From G963708235 sp963708235 (GTDB lineage: Bacteria > Actinomycetota > Acidimicrobiia > Spongiisociales > UBA5794), in NCBI GenBank assembly GCA_963708235.1, contig OY970200.1:1736001-1800000 (forward strand): DNA of 64,000 bases, in the 5' to 3' direction. This document shows, piece after piece, positions 16,785 through 25,158 of this stretch. The notes under the pieces were generated by a model. The model was not told the origin of the DNA. It saw only the letters and a list, made by a program, of their open reading frames with translations, and searched no databases. The first letter of the stretch is position 1. The number at the start of each line of letters is the position of its first letter. A program made the translations under genes and the position numbers.

Positions 16785-18695
16785 TCAGCGGCGGTCGATG
16801 CGAATCCTCGTCCCGTCGCTGTCACCGTCGGCGTCGGCATTGCGGCTCGGGTCGTAGACATGCTGGGGATACGAGACTCCGGTGACCGTCCATTCGGTGG
16901 CCGCACGGCTGATGGTGTGATGCACTCCGCAGGAGCCGGATGACCCGGTCACGCACGTGGCTCCACTGCCCTCCCGCCAGACACCAGTGACGGTCGCTCC
17001 GGCGACCGGGGCGCCGGCGCCGTCGACCACCTCGATCGTCGCGGTCGCCGCCCAGGCCCTCCCTGACGGCACGATGTCACCACCGAGGTCGGACACGTGG
17101 ACGACCCCCTGGGGTGGCGGCGGAGGTGGTGGTGGCGGCGGAGGTGGTGGAGGTGGAGGCGGAGGCGGAGCGGCAACGGTCACCTGGGCGGAGGTGGCGT
17201 TTCCGGCTCCGTCGTCGTCGACCACCTGGAGGCCCACCGTGTAGGTCCCGGCAGCACCGAAGGTGTGGGTCGGGTTGACCTGTGTGGAAGTCATCCCGGG
17301 TCCGAAGCTCCAGACCCTTGCGGCGATGGTTCCGTCCTCGTCGGTCGAGGTGTCGGTGAAGTTGCAGGTCAGATCGCTGCACGACACGGTGAACGATGCC
17401 TTGGGCGGCATGTTCGGTGGTGGTGGGCCTGCGGCGACGGTCACGCTGTGGCTGACCGCATCCGAGGCGCCCTGATCATCGGTGACCTGGAGCGACACCT
17501 GATAGGTACCGGGAGCAGCGAATGTGTGGGTCGGATGCGACTGCTTCGGCGTGGCGCCGTCGCCCATGTCCCAGGTCCAGACCGGGAGATCCCCATCGGG
17601 GTCGATCGACCTGTTGATGAAACTGCAGGTCAACGCCTCACAGGTATGTGTGAACCTCGCCGTGGGCGCCACGTTGGGTGGGGTTCCGGGGGGCCGCTCG
17701 CTGACCGGACCGAGGATCCTTTCCACCGAGGCGACATCGGTCTGGCCGTTCCAGGTCGCCGAGATGGTGCCGCCCGTCGATCGGGCCCAATCGGCGACCT
17801 CGATGTCGTAGGCGACACCGGCGCTCCCCGCAGGAACGGTCACCGACTCCGGAACCGAGACCCCGGGAATCGATGTGCTCAGGTAGACCGTCTGCGGAGT
17901 GTCGGCCACCATCCCGATACCCACTGCTCTGCGGTTGGCCTCCCGGCGGAACAGGCTGAGAGTACCGACCGAGAAGTGGTGTGGGACGACCGCCGTCTCC
18001 CAACTGACCGGCGAAGCTCCCAGGTGGGCGATGGATCTGACCAGCCGGGGTTCCGACACGTCGTGAGCCCCTACCGGGAACACCACCCGGTCGCTGCCGG
18101 GCTCTACGACCACGAACGAGGGGGCGATCAACGGGCTGGTGAGTTCTCCGGAGCGGCCAATGTTGAATCCTATGCCGGGGTACGGCGCCTCGGTGTTCAT
18201 CACGACGACCGCTTCCGCTTCGGTGTTGGCCAGGATCCCGGACGGTCCCTCGAAGGCAACGAGTCGGCGCACCGCCGGATCGGGGGGAAGGACCGTCAGT
18301 TGGGCGAACGTCACCATGGGGGAGGCAGCGCCGGCCGGATCCGCGGTGAAATCGAGCACCCGCGGCTGGCTGGTTCCGAACGTCGACATCCACGTGGTGA
18401 ATGTGAACTCGGTCTCACCGGGCGGAACGAACACCGCCGACGGCATCTGGCTCCCGGAGTTGCTGGGCCTCATGGATACCCGCAGCCCCGTCCCGGTGCC
18501 GACCGGCGCCGGCTCGGAGATCTCGATGGTCACGGTGATTCGATCCCCGGCGGTGATCACACTCGGCGACACCGACCCTCCGACGATCGTGATCGGCGTC
18601 TGCGCATCGGCAGGTACCGGTGGGGCGCCAAGAGCCACCGCCGCCGCAACTGCGATCATCAATGCCGCGAGTCGCCATCCCTTGGTTCTGTGCAT
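16785..18695 (-). CDS. secreted PKD-domain protein with polyproline linker
   Basis: A 636-residue exported protein. ATG 18693-18695 follows GGAGG at good spacing. A signal peptide with Arg/Lys-rich start, hydrophobic core and Ala-rich cleavage region ends near residue 32 (VPADAQT). Then come about 300 residues of beta-rich unknown sequence, two PKD domains (WDMGDGATPKQSHPTHTF; FGPGMTSTQVNPTHTF), each preceded by a Cys pair of the form C-x4-C, a run of about 20 prolines, and a C-terminal Ig-like domain (GAPVAGATVTGVW) with two more cysteines. Probably a surface or extracellular adhesion/binding protein; no catalytic motif seen. Confidence 0.85.
   Translation of the reverse strand: MHRTKGWRLAALMIAVAAAVALGAPPVPADAQTPITIVGGSVSPSVITAGDRITVTIEISEPAPVGTGTGLRVSMRPSNSGSQMPSAVFVPPGETEFTFTTWMSTFGTSQPRVLDFTADPAGAASPMVTFAQLTVLPPDPAVRRLVAFEGPSGILANTEAEAVVVMNTEAPYPGIGFNIGRSGELTSPLIAPSFVVVEPGSDRVVFPVGAHDVSEPRLVRSIAHLGASPVSWETAVVPHHFSVGTLSLFRREANRRAVGIGMVADTPQTVYLSTSIPGVSVPESVTVPAGSAGVAYDIEVADWARSTGGTISATWNGQTDVASVERILGPVSERPPGTPPNVAPTARFTHTCEALTCSFINRSIDPDGDLPVWTWDMGDGATPKQSHPTHTFAAPGTYQVSLQVTDDQGASDAVSHSVTVAAGPPPPNMPPKASFTVSCSDLTCNFTDTSTDEDGTIAARVWSFGPGMTSTQVNPTHTFGAAGTYTVGLQVVDDDGAGNATSAQVTVAAPPPPPPPPPPPPPPPPPPPQGVVHVSDLGGDIVPSGRAWAATATIEVVDGAGAPVAGATVTGVWREGSGATCVTGSSGSCGVHHTISRAATEWTVTGVSYPQHVYDPSRNADADGDSDGTRIRIDRR
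17112..17170. repeat. polyproline-coding GGT/GGA/GGC repeat
   Basis: A triplet-repeat stretch that, on the minus strand, encodes about 20 consecutive prolines between the second PKD domain and the C-terminal Ig-like domain. Prolines this dense need elongation factor P for translation and form a stiff spacer. Confidence 0.8.
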
Positions 18696-18913
18696 GCGGT
18701 ACCTCCGGCTCGGGGGAAAGAGTGCGGGCAACGTACCCGCTGTCTTCCGGTTCCAGAGGTGCCCGGGCCGATACGTAATACTCTCGTAAGTCTTTGTTCC
18801 GGAATGGTTCACAGAAACACGGATGTGCAGCGATCGACCCGGTCGTTACGCCGCTCCCGCATTCACCGACAGGGCCGTGTGTCACCGGTCGGCTGCTCTG
18901 CTCGCAGGACCGA
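18696..18913. other. intergenic gap, likely promoter of PKD gene
   Basis: Between the trmI stop and the PKD-protein start. No gene or strong hairpin recognised; the promoter of the PKD gene must be here or just upstream, but I cannot assign boxes. Confidence 0.35.
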
Positions 18914-19699
18914 TCAGGGCGATTGGGTGTGCTGACGCTTCCTGGTGACGGTGAGGAAGCCGGTGTGCCCGACCATCCGGTGTGAGGGCCGGACCGAACG
19001 TCCGTCGACGACCCACTCCCGGTGCATCACCTCGAAAGTGGTGGTCTCGAAGAACGTCGGTTGGGCGGCGATCGCCTCACACACCGTCTGGACCTGTGGC
19101 ACCGTCGGCAGGTAGCAGCAGAAGATCCCACCACCGACGAGGTGCTCGGCGGCAGGCGCCACCATGTGCCACGGTTCGGGGACATCGAGCACCACGCGGT
19201 CGGGCCGCTCGGTGCCGATGACGTCCTCGACCTCGCCGATCCGCAGATCGAGTTGCGGCGGGATCTCGCCGAAGAACCCTTTGATCAGCTTGCGGGCGAT
19301 GTCGGCGTGGTCGTTGCGTCGCTCGACGCTGATCACCCGGCCGTGCTCCCCCACCGCACGGGTGAGCGCCATCGCCAACCCGCCCGATCCGGTGCCCGCC
19401 TCGACCACGGTGAGCCCGGGGGCGATGTCCGCCCACATCAGGATCGCCCCGGTGTCCTTGGGGTACAGCACCGTGGCGCCACGCGACATCTTGAGGGTGT
19501 AGTCGGCCAGCCGGGGTCGGACCGCCACTAGGCGGGACCCCAGCGATGAGTCGAGGGCGACGCCGTCTTCGGACCCGATGATCTGGTCGTGGGGCAGGGC
19601 GCCACGGTGATAGTGGAAGTCCTTGCCGGGAATGAGTTCGATGAGGTAGCGGCGTCCCTTGCCGTCGAAGATGAGGCAGGGATCGCCCGGTTTGAACAT
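18914..19699 (-). CDS. trmI: tRNA (adenine-58-N1) methyltransferase TrmI
   Basis: About 261 residues, a class I SAM-dependent methyltransferase forming m1A58 in the tRNA T-loop as a tetramer. The N-terminal small beta domain (FKPGDPCLIFDGKGRRYLI) is followed by the Rossmann domain with VVEAGTGSGGLAMALTRAVG (motif I), ISVERR, and VVLDVPEPW (the catalytic DxPxPW-like motif). ATG 19697-19699 starts at the conserved FKPGD; GTG 19705 would add two residues. Lies in the arc/proteasome neighbourhood, as in Mycobacterium. Confidence 0.93.
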   Translation of the reverse strand: MFKPGDPCLIFDGKGRRYLIELIPGKDFHYHRGALPHDQIIGSEDGVALDSSLGSRLVAVRPRLADYTLKMSRGATVLYPKDTGAILMWADIAPGLTVVEAGTGSGGLAMALTRAVGEHGRVISVERRNDHADIARKLIKGFFGEIPPQLDLRIGEVEDVIGTERPDRVVLDVPEPWHMVAPAAEHLVGGGIFCCYLPTVPQVQTVCEAIAAQPTFFETTTFEVMHREWVVDGRSVRPSHRMVGHTGFLTVTRKRQHTQSP

Positions 19700-19713
19700 G
19701 GCCACGTGTGACG

Positions 19714-19824
19714 TCAGGTGCTCGCCACACCGATGGAGGCAATGGTGGCGACGACACCGAGCACCATGGCCACGATGACCACCCAGACGAAGATCTTGAC
19801 CATCCCGTCACGGTTGTTGAACAT
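19714..19824 (-). CDS. 36-residue single-span membrane protein
   Basis: A small gene between two larger ones. ATG 19822-19824 is preceded by GGAGGG with seven bases of spacing, one of the best ribosome sites in the window, and begins four bases after the upstream stop. The product starts MFNNRDGMVKIFVW and then has one hydrophobic helix rich in Val/Ile/Met/Ala, ending ASIGVAST. Charged N-terminus then helix suggests an inner-membrane miniprotein. Function unknown; position just before trmI suggests co-transcription. Confidence 0.7.
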   Translation of the reverse strand: MFNNRDGMVKIFVWVVIVAMVLGVVATIASIGVAST

Positions 19825-19827
19825 CGG

Positions 19828-20058
19828 TCATCCCTCCACGGTGGTGTCGTCGATCTCGGCGGAATCCCGGACCAGCCGGACCCGGATCGTCTCACCCTCT
19901 TGCAGTATCCGACGGTAGACCAGGGTCTCCCCCGCTTCGCCGCGGCTCCGCAGCCACCCGATCAATCCGATGGCGGCGCCGAGGCCGGCCATACCGGGAC
20001 GTCCCTGGCGGGCGCCGGCGAAGAGGCGGGCGACACCGTAGGCGGCAAGTCGGTTCAT
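19828..20058 (-). CDS. hypothetical protein, 76 residues
   Basis: An unrecognised small protein: an N-terminal amphipathic/hydrophobic part (GMAGLGAAIGLIGWLRS) and a C-terminal strand-rich segment ending DDTTVEG. ATG overlaps the upstream gene's stop by four bases. Member of a tightly packed row of small membrane-type genes between 19.7 and 20.6 kb. Confidence 0.65.
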   Translation of the reverse strand: MNRLAAYGVARLFAGARQGRPGMAGLGAAIGLIGWLRSRGEAGETLVYRRILQEGETIRVRLVRDSAEIDDTTVEG

Positions 20059-20255
20059 TTCAGGCGGTAGACCTCGACTCGGGCACCACCGGACTTCTTG
20101 CCGCGCCGACGACCGAAGACAAAGGCAAGGATGATGAAGACGACGACTCCCACGGCGATCGCCGTCCCCGACGATTTCGCCTGGCTCTGGGTGTCGTCGA
20201 CGATGGTTTCGATCTGGCGGAGCTTGTTCTCGAGATCGCTGCGCTCGATGGGCAT
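20055..20255 (-). CDS. small membrane protein, 66 residues
   Basis: Starts at ATG 20253-20255 behind GAGGAG with good spacing. The first 30 residues are a short helical, charged segment (SDLENKLRQIETIVDD), then a transmembrane helix (IAVGVVVFIILAFVF), then a basic GRRRGKK stop-transfer tail. No family recognised. Two bases downstream of the holin-like gene and overlapping the next gene, so clearly operonic. Confidence 0.75.
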   Translation of the reverse strand: MPIERSDLENKLRQIETIVDDTQSQAKSSGTAIAVGVVVFIILAFVFGRRRGKKSGGARVEVYRLK

Positions 20256-20257
20256 CC

Positions 20258-20587
20258 TCAGCTCCTCTTCGATGGGCGGCCGGCGGCGGATGTGCGACTG
20301 GCGGTGACCTTCAGCAGGATACCGATGACAAGGACCATCGCCAGTGCGGCGAGAACGTACCCGAGGGCTTCCCAGTTCGGGCCGGAGGGCAGCGCCTTCT
20401 GGATGTAGCGGACCGTGGCGACCGACAGGAACAGGGTCCCCAGCGAGAAGGCGATGGCCGCCCCGATGGCGAACCCGGCGAAACGACCGAGTTGCTTGGC
20501 GGGAACGATCGTCTCCTGACGAAGGTATTCCTTCGCCATGTCGAGAAACTCTCGTATGTGGTCGGGCAACTCTCGAATGTCCGACAT
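20258..20587 (-). CDS. holin-superfamily-like (DUF1469-type) membrane protein
   Basis: 109 residues with an N-terminal helical region (DHIREFLDMAKEYLRQET), two hydrophobic spans (GFAIGAAIAFSLGTLFLSVA; LGYVLAALAMVLVIGILL) and a short basic tail. This layout resembles the actinobacterial Holin-X/DUF1469 group of membrane proteins, which are not necessarily phage holins. ATG 20585-20587 preferred over the adjacent GTG because of GGGAG upstream. Confidence 0.6.
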   Translation of the reverse strand: MSDIRELPDHIREFLDMAKEYLRQETIVPAKQLGRFAGFAIGAAIAFSLGTLFLSVATVRYIQKALPSGPNWEALGYVLAALAMVLVIGILLKVTASRTSAAGRPSKRS

Positions 20588-20673
20588 CACGCTCCCTTCG
20601 TCGCCGTCGATCGTAGCTGGCCGTCACCCATCAAAGAATCCGGCCCGCAGCGCCCGCCCTACCCGGTGGGGGG

Positions 20674-20811
20674 TCATCGGTAACGCCGCCGCCCGGTGCT
20701 GCGGGCGGTGGTGCGCGCCTGGCGGCGGCTGTTGGCGAGCCAACCGACAAAGATCCCGACCACGAAGGCGATGATCATCCAGACGGCGATCTGTGAAGCA
20801 ACGAAGGCCAT
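20674..20811 (-). CDS. 45-residue membrane miniprotein
   Basis: MAFVASQIAVWMIIAFVVGI begins a single transmembrane helix followed by a basic Arg-rich tail (RRQARTTARSTGRRRYR). Start ATG 20809-20811 has only a weak GAGA upstream. It lies between the OmpA-like gene and the small-membrane-protein row on the same strand. The hydrophobic start and basic tail look like a real membrane protein; function unknown. Confidence 0.6.
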   Translation of the reverse strand: MAFVASQIAVWMIIAFVVGIFVGWLANSRRQARTTARSTGRRRYR

Positions 20812-20857
20812 GTCTCGTTCGTTCGTTTTGTACGGGGCTACAGGTGTGTGGGGCGGG

Positions 20858-22036
20858 TCAGTCCAGCAGGGCGACGAACTCGATGCGCCGGTTGCGGGAG
20901 CGACCCTCCTCGGTGTCGTTGTCGGCGATTGGTCGGGTCTCACCGTAGCCGATGACCTGGAACCGATCGGATTCCTCGCCGTTGGCCACCAGATACTCGA
21001 AAACGGCCTGTGCCCGCCGGCGGGACAGCGCCAGATTGAGGTCGTCGGGCCCCTGGGAGTCGGCGTGACCGGCGATCTCGACGGCGACCTCGGGGGCAAG
21101 CCGCAGCGCTTCGAGAATCTCGTCGAGCAGCGCCTCGCCACGGGTGGTCAGCCGGTCGCTGTTGAGGGCGAACTCGACGACCTTGCCTTCGATCAACTCA
21201 TCGAGGTTCACCTGGAGTTCTTCGACCACCTCGGGTGGGGCGGGCGGCGGGGCGTCTTCGACGGTGAGGCCGCTGAGGAAGTCGAGGGGTCCTGCTGCGA
21301 GCACCTCCTCGGCCTCGCTGCGGAGATCGAGGCGGGTCTGACGATCGGGAAGCTCGGCGGTGACCGTGATCACCCGCGCATCCCCGTTCACCACCACCTG
21401 GCCGTCGTCGACGGTCGATGCGGCGGTGTCGATCACGTCGAGGACGCCCGGCAACCAACTCTCCTCGGAAGTGATCCGTTCCCTGACCACGAGTTCCTCG
21501 GCATCGACCCCCGCCGGGTACGCCGCCTCCAGGCGGTCGATCACCTGTTCCCGCACCACGTCGGAGGAGACCGTGCCGGTCACCTGTGCCACTCCCTCTT
21601 CCCATGCGATGGTGAGCGGATCGGAAGCAGCGGGACCTGACTCCTGCTCGATGACCGCCACATAGGTGAGGCTGCGCGCCACCCGGCGCACCCCGGGGAC
21701 CGATTCGGCGGTCGCCGCCACGGCATCGAGGTCGGTGTCCTCGGGCACGACCCCGATCAGCTCGAGGTCGCGTCCATCGGCGACCACGTCGACGTCCGGA
21801 AATCCGGCAGCGGCGAGTTCGGCGGCGGCGGTCGCCGCCAGGTGGCTCTGGATCTGGCGGGAGCCGAACCATGCCGCTCCGGCGGTCACCAGCACGAAGA
21901 TCAGGACCGAGACCATCAAGAATCCGAGCTGGGACAGGATCGGACCCTCGTCGTCCTCGCCCGGGATGTACCGGCTGCCGAGATCACGCGGTGGGTCCGA
22001 AAGCTGACGCAGTCTGCGGTTGACTTTCTTGGCCAT
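20858..22036 (-). CDS. OmpA-family protein with BON domains
   Basis: 392 residues. A cytoplasmic basic start, one transmembrane helix (about 37-56), two BON-type domains (roughly 65-210, e.g. GVRRVARSLTYVAV and the DPLTIAWEEGVAQVTGTV segment), a Pro-rich linker, and a C-terminal OmpA domain with the peptidoglycan-binding motif HADSQGPDDLNLALSRRRAQ. This is the layout of mycobacterial ArfA/OmpATb. Likely anchors the membrane to peptidoglycan; pore activity is inference only. ATG 22034-22036 follows AGGTG with correct spacing. Confidence 0.88.
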   Translation of the reverse strand: MAKKVNRRLRQLSDPPRDLGSRYIPGEDDEGPILSQLGFLMVSVLIFVLVTAGAAWFGSRQIQSHLAATAAAELAAAGFPDVDVVADGRDLELIGVVPEDTDLDAVAATAESVPGVRRVARSLTYVAVIEQESGPAASDPLTIAWEEGVAQVTGTVSSDVVREQVIDRLEAAYPAGVDAEELVVRERITSEESWLPGVLDVIDTAASTVDDGQVVVNGDARVITVTAELPDRQTRLDLRSEAEEVLAAGPLDFLSGLTVEDAPPPAPPEVVEELQVNLDELIEGKVVEFALNSDRLTTRGEALLDEILEALRLAPEVAVEIAGHADSQGPDDLNLALSRRRAQAVFEYLVANGEESDRFQVIGYGETRPIADNDTEEGRSRNRRIEFVALLD

Positions 22037-22141
22037 CTCAACACCTGGGATCGGACTCGCACCACCCGTTCTCGTCGCCGATGGTACAAGACGATGATGA
22101 CAAGGTCGCTCCACGCCCCGCCCCCGCCGGAGCACATCATC

Positions 22142-22627
22142 TCACCCGAGCGGTGGTTCCTCGAGGCTGCCCACCAGACGGTCGACGAACGCCGCCTGAG
22201 CCGGGTTGAGCAGCCGGCGGGCCGTTTCCGGATCACACCAGCACACCCGGTCGATCTCGGGGACATCGATCGATCGTCCCGACCGTGGCGGCCACTCCAT
22301 CGAGAAGGTGTTGCACCGGATCTGGTCGGGTTCGAGATCGCCGACGGCGGCGAACCCGTGGACCGTCTTTCCTCCCCGCTGCACCACGGTGCCCAGATCG
22401 AGCAGATCACCGTCGACCCGGTGCCCGGTCTCCTCGGCGAACTCGCGGCGTGCCGCCGCTTCGCTGGTCTCCCCCGGTTCGACCAGCCCCTTGGGAAGGC
22501 TCCAGGCGCCCTCGTCCCGCCGTGCCCACAGCGGTCCTCCCGGATGGGCGATCAGCACCTCGACACCGTCCGTCCCGACCCGGTACAGCATGATGCCGGC
22601 GCTGGTCTTCCCACGATGCGTTGCCAT
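22142..22627 (-). CDS. NUDIX hydrolase
   Basis: 161 residues with a complete NUDIX box (Gly47 to Gly68; REFAEETG with the metal-binding glutamates). The KTSAGIMLYR start and LWARRDEGAWSLPKG segment resemble MutT/Ap4A-type hydrolases that cleave nucleoside diphosphates linked to another moiety. Substrate not assignable. Monocistronic, downstream of tRNA-Leu. Confidence 0.88.
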   Translation of the reverse strand: MATHRGKTSAGIMLYRVGTDGVEVLIAHPGGPLWARRDEGAWSLPKGLVEPGETSEAAARREFAEETGHRVDGDLLDLGTVVQRGGKTVHGFAAVGDLEPDQIRCNTFSMEWPPRSGRSIDVPEIDRVCWCDPETARRLLNPAQAAFVDRLVGSLEEPPLG

Positions 22628-22925
22628 CTGGTGTCACCCTATGCGACGGCACGGTCGCCTGCACGTGCTCGGCGAGGTCCGCCCACCCTGCGTGCAGGCA
22701 CGGCGCAGGACACCGCCGCATTCGTAAGCGGCTTCGACGTGGCCGGCGATCCCGACGCGGACGCTCCGAATCGACCGGGTCGTCAATCCGAAAGCGCGAC
22801 GACGAAGATCGCGGCACGGTCCAGGGTGATGGGACGCTCGGGGGTCCGGGAAGGGCGCGCAGCGCCACTTGATGTCGCCAGGGAGACGCAGTCGCCGACC
22901 GCATACGAACACGTGCAGGACTGGG
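22628..22925. other. intergenic gap
   Basis: About 300 bases between tRNA-Leu and the NUDIX start. GCCTGCACG near 22650 and CGTGCAGGC near 22690 form a possible 9-bp stem with a 30-base loop. No coding sequence supported. Otherwise nothing recognised. Confidence 0.35.
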
Positions 22926-23009
22926 TGTCGGAGAGAGGACTCGAACCTCCACGTCCTTTCGGACACTAGGCCCTCAACCTAGCGCGTCTACCAATTCCGC
23001 CACTCCGAC
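22926..23009 (-). tRNA. tRNA-Leu (anticodon GAG)
   Basis: The minus strand folds as a class II tRNA. Acceptor GTCGGAG (from 23009) pairs with CTCCGAC (to 22927). The D-arm contains GGAATTGGTAGACGCG, and the anticodon stem CTAGG/CCTAG has loop TTGAGGG, giving anticodon GAG. A long variable arm (TGTCCGAAAGGACG) and the T-arm GGAGGTTCGAGTCCTC follow. The base after the acceptor is A, followed by CCC, so the CCA tail is not encoded and must be added. Decodes CUU and CUC. Confidence 0.97.
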
Positions 23010-23058
23010 GTGGGTCGGCGAGTATACCGCTCCGGACCGGTGATCCATCCACCCCGGA

Positions 23059-24129
23059 TCAGACCACCTCGCGGATCTCCGGGAAGTGGCACGCCACCCA
23101 GTGCCGGGGTTCGAGTTGGCGGAACTCGGGGACCTCGACATCGCACACCCCACGTTGCGCCTTGGGGCAGCGGGTGTTGAAGCGGCAGCCCGGCGGTGGG
23201 TTGGCCGGCGACGGGATGTCACCTTCGAGGAGGATGCGCTCCCGAACCGCCTCCAGCCGGGGATCGGGGATCGGCACCGCCGACAGCAGCGCATGGGTGT
23301 AGGGGTGCATCGGCCGGTTGTACAGGGCGTCGCGATCGGCGAGCTCCGCCATCTGCCCGAGGTACATCACCGCCACCCGGTCCGAGATGTGGCGGACCAC
23401 CGACAGGTCGTGGGCGATGAACAGGTAGGTGAGCCCCAGTTCGTCCTGCAGATCGTCGAGCAGGTTGAGCACCTGGGCCTGGATCGACACATCGAGCGCC
23501 GAGACCGGTTCGTCGAGCACCAGGAAACTCGGATTGAGCGCCAGCGCCCGGGCCACACCGATCCGCTGTCGCTGTCCACCGGAGAACTCATGGGGATGAC
23601 GGTTGGCGTGCTCCGGGCTGAGCCCGACCACCGACAACAAATCTTTGACCTTGGCGAGACGCTCGCTGGCGCTGCCCACCCCGTGGACCAGCAGCGGTTC
23701 GGCGATGATCGTCGCCACAGTCATCCGGGGGTTCAACGAGGCGTACGGGTCCTGGAACACGATCTGGATGTCCCGCCGCAACCGGTTCAGGGTGTCCTTG
23801 TCAGCGGAGGCGATGTCGATGACCTCGGTGGGGTTTCCGGGACCGTCGGTGGTCGCCCGGTACAGGACCTCACCCGAGGTCGGTTCGAGCAGCCGCAGGA
23901 TGCATCGCGCCGTCGTCGACTTGCCGCAACCCGATTCGCCGACCAGACCGAGCGTCTCGCCGCGGACCACATCGAACGAGATGTCGGACACCGCCTGCAC
24001 CGCACCGATCTGCTTTTTGAAGAACACCCCCTGCGTGATCGGGAACTCCTTGACCAGATGCCGAACTTCGAGCAGGAGGTCCTCCGAGGCAAGGTGCGCA
24101 TCGGCCACGTCGTCATCGAACACGGTCAT
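23059..24129 (-). CDS. oppF: oligopeptide ABC transporter ATPase OppF
   Basis: 356 residues, the second ATPase of the oligopeptide/dipeptide importer. Walker A GESGCGKS (64-71), Q-loop VFQDPYASLNPRM, signature FSGGQRQR, Walker B FLVLDEP, H-loop IAHD, and the C-terminal oligo_HPN region with clustered cysteines (CRFNTRCPKAQRGVC) that can bind an Fe-S cluster. ATG overlaps the oppD stop by four bases. Confidence 0.94.
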   Translation of the reverse strand: MTVFDDDVADAHLASEDLLLEVRHLVKEFPITQGVFFKKQIGAVQAVSDISFDVVRGETLGLVGESGCGKSTTARCILRLLEPTSGEVLYRATTDGPGNPTEVIDIASADKDTLNRLRRDIQIVFQDPYASLNPRMTVATIIAEPLLVHGVGSASERLAKVKDLLSVVGLSPEHANRHPHEFSGGQRQRIGVARALALNPSFLVLDEPVSALDVSIQAQVLNLLDDLQDELGLTYLFIAHDLSVVRHISDRVAVMYLGQMAELADRDALYNRPMHPYTHALLSAVPIPDPRLEAVRERILLEGDIPSPANPPPGCRFNTRCPKAQRGVCDVEVPEFRQLEPRHWVACHFPEIREVV

Positions 24130-25154
24130 GGTTCGATCTCACCGGTCGGGGCGATCGTCAGACCGGCCAGATCGAGCTCGTGGGCCCGGTGGCAGGCGGC
24201 CTCCTGCCCTGGTCCCCCGGAGGGCCGGAGCGCGGGAAGCACCTCGGCGCAGATCTCGATGGCGAAGTCGCAGCGGGGACGGAAACGGCAGCCGGTGGGG
24301 AGGTCGATCAGCGAGGGCGGGGCTCCCCGCACCGAATGCAGCCGGCGACGCTGCTCGACATCGAGACGGGTCATCGACGAGAGCAGACCCCAGGTGTACG
24401 GGTGCTGCGGGTCGTAGTACAGCTCCTCGGCGGTTCCTTTTTCGATGATGGTCCCGGCGTACATCACCTGAATCGTGTCGCAGAACCCGGCAACGACCCC
24501 CAGATCGTGGGTGATCAGCATCACCGCGGTGCCCCGGTCGTCGGCAAGGGCGAGCATCAGGTCCATGATCTTGGCCTGGGTGGTCACATCGAGGGCAGTG
24601 GTGGGCTCATCGGCGATGAGCAGCTCCGGGTTGCAGGACAGACCCATGGCGATCATCACCCGCTGGCGCATCCCCCCGGAGAACTGGTGCGGGTGGTCCT
24701 CGAAACGGTCCCGGGCGTGGGGAATCTGGACGTCGACCAGCGACTGGATGGCGATCTCACGGGCCTCGCTGCGGGAGACGTCCTGGTGCAACAGGATCGT
24801 CTCCATCAATTGGGTGCCGATGGTGTATACCGGGTTGAGCGAGGTCATCGGGTCCTGGAAGATCATGGCGATGCGGCCGCCCCTGACCTGCTGCATGGCG
24901 TGCTCGTCGAGTTCCAGCAGGTTGCGGCCCTTGAACGAGATGGTTCCGGTGACGATCTCGCCGGCGGGGGGTTCGATCAACCCCATCACCGACATGGCGG
25001 TGACCGACTTTCCCGAACCCGACTCCCCCACCACCCCACGCCGTTCACCGGGGGCGATCGAAAAGGAGACCCCGTCGACGGCGCGCACCACCCCTTCCTC
25101 GGTGTTGAAGTAGGTGCGGAGGTTCTCTACCTCGAGCAGCGGTGTGGTGTCGAT
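24126..25154 (-). CDS. oppD: oligopeptide ABC transporter ATPase OppD, probable ATC start
   Basis: 342 residues: Walker A GESGSGKS, Q-loop IFQDPMTSLNP, signature FSGGMRQR, Walker B LLIADEPTTALD and a Cys-containing C-terminal oligo_HPN part (CRFRPRCDFAIEIC). The first ordinary start (GTG 25089-25091) would remove the first strand of the ABC fold. The in-frame codons upstream read DTTPLLEVENLRTYFNTEEG, exactly the family's N-terminus. The only codon placed seven bases after GGAGG is ATC 25152-25154, so I infer AUC initiation. A CTG six codons... inside (LLEVEN) is the alternative. Follows oppC directly. Confidence 0.85.
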   Translation of the reverse strand: MDTTPLLEVENLRTYFNTEEGVVRAVDGVSFSIAPGERRGVVGESGSGKSVTAMSVMGLIEPPAGEIVTGTISFKGRNLLELDEHAMQQVRGGRIAMIFQDPMTSLNPVYTIGTQLMETILLHQDVSRSEAREIAIQSLVDVQIPHARDRFEDHPHQFSGGMRQRVMIAMGLSCNPELLIADEPTTALDVTTQAKIMDLMLALADDRGTAVMLITHDLGVVAGFCDTIQVMYAGTIIEKGTAEELYYDPQHPYTWGLLSSMTRLDVEQRRRLHSVRGAPPSLIDLPTGCRFRPRCDFAIEICAEVLPALRPSGGPGQEAACHRAHELDLAGLTIAPTGEIEP

Positions 25155-25158
25155 GGTG

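Noticed and set aside
20258..20587. Phage holin
   Set aside because: Although it resembles the Holin-X/DUF1469 membrane layout, no endolysin or other phage gene is near; it sits in a housekeeping-like operon.
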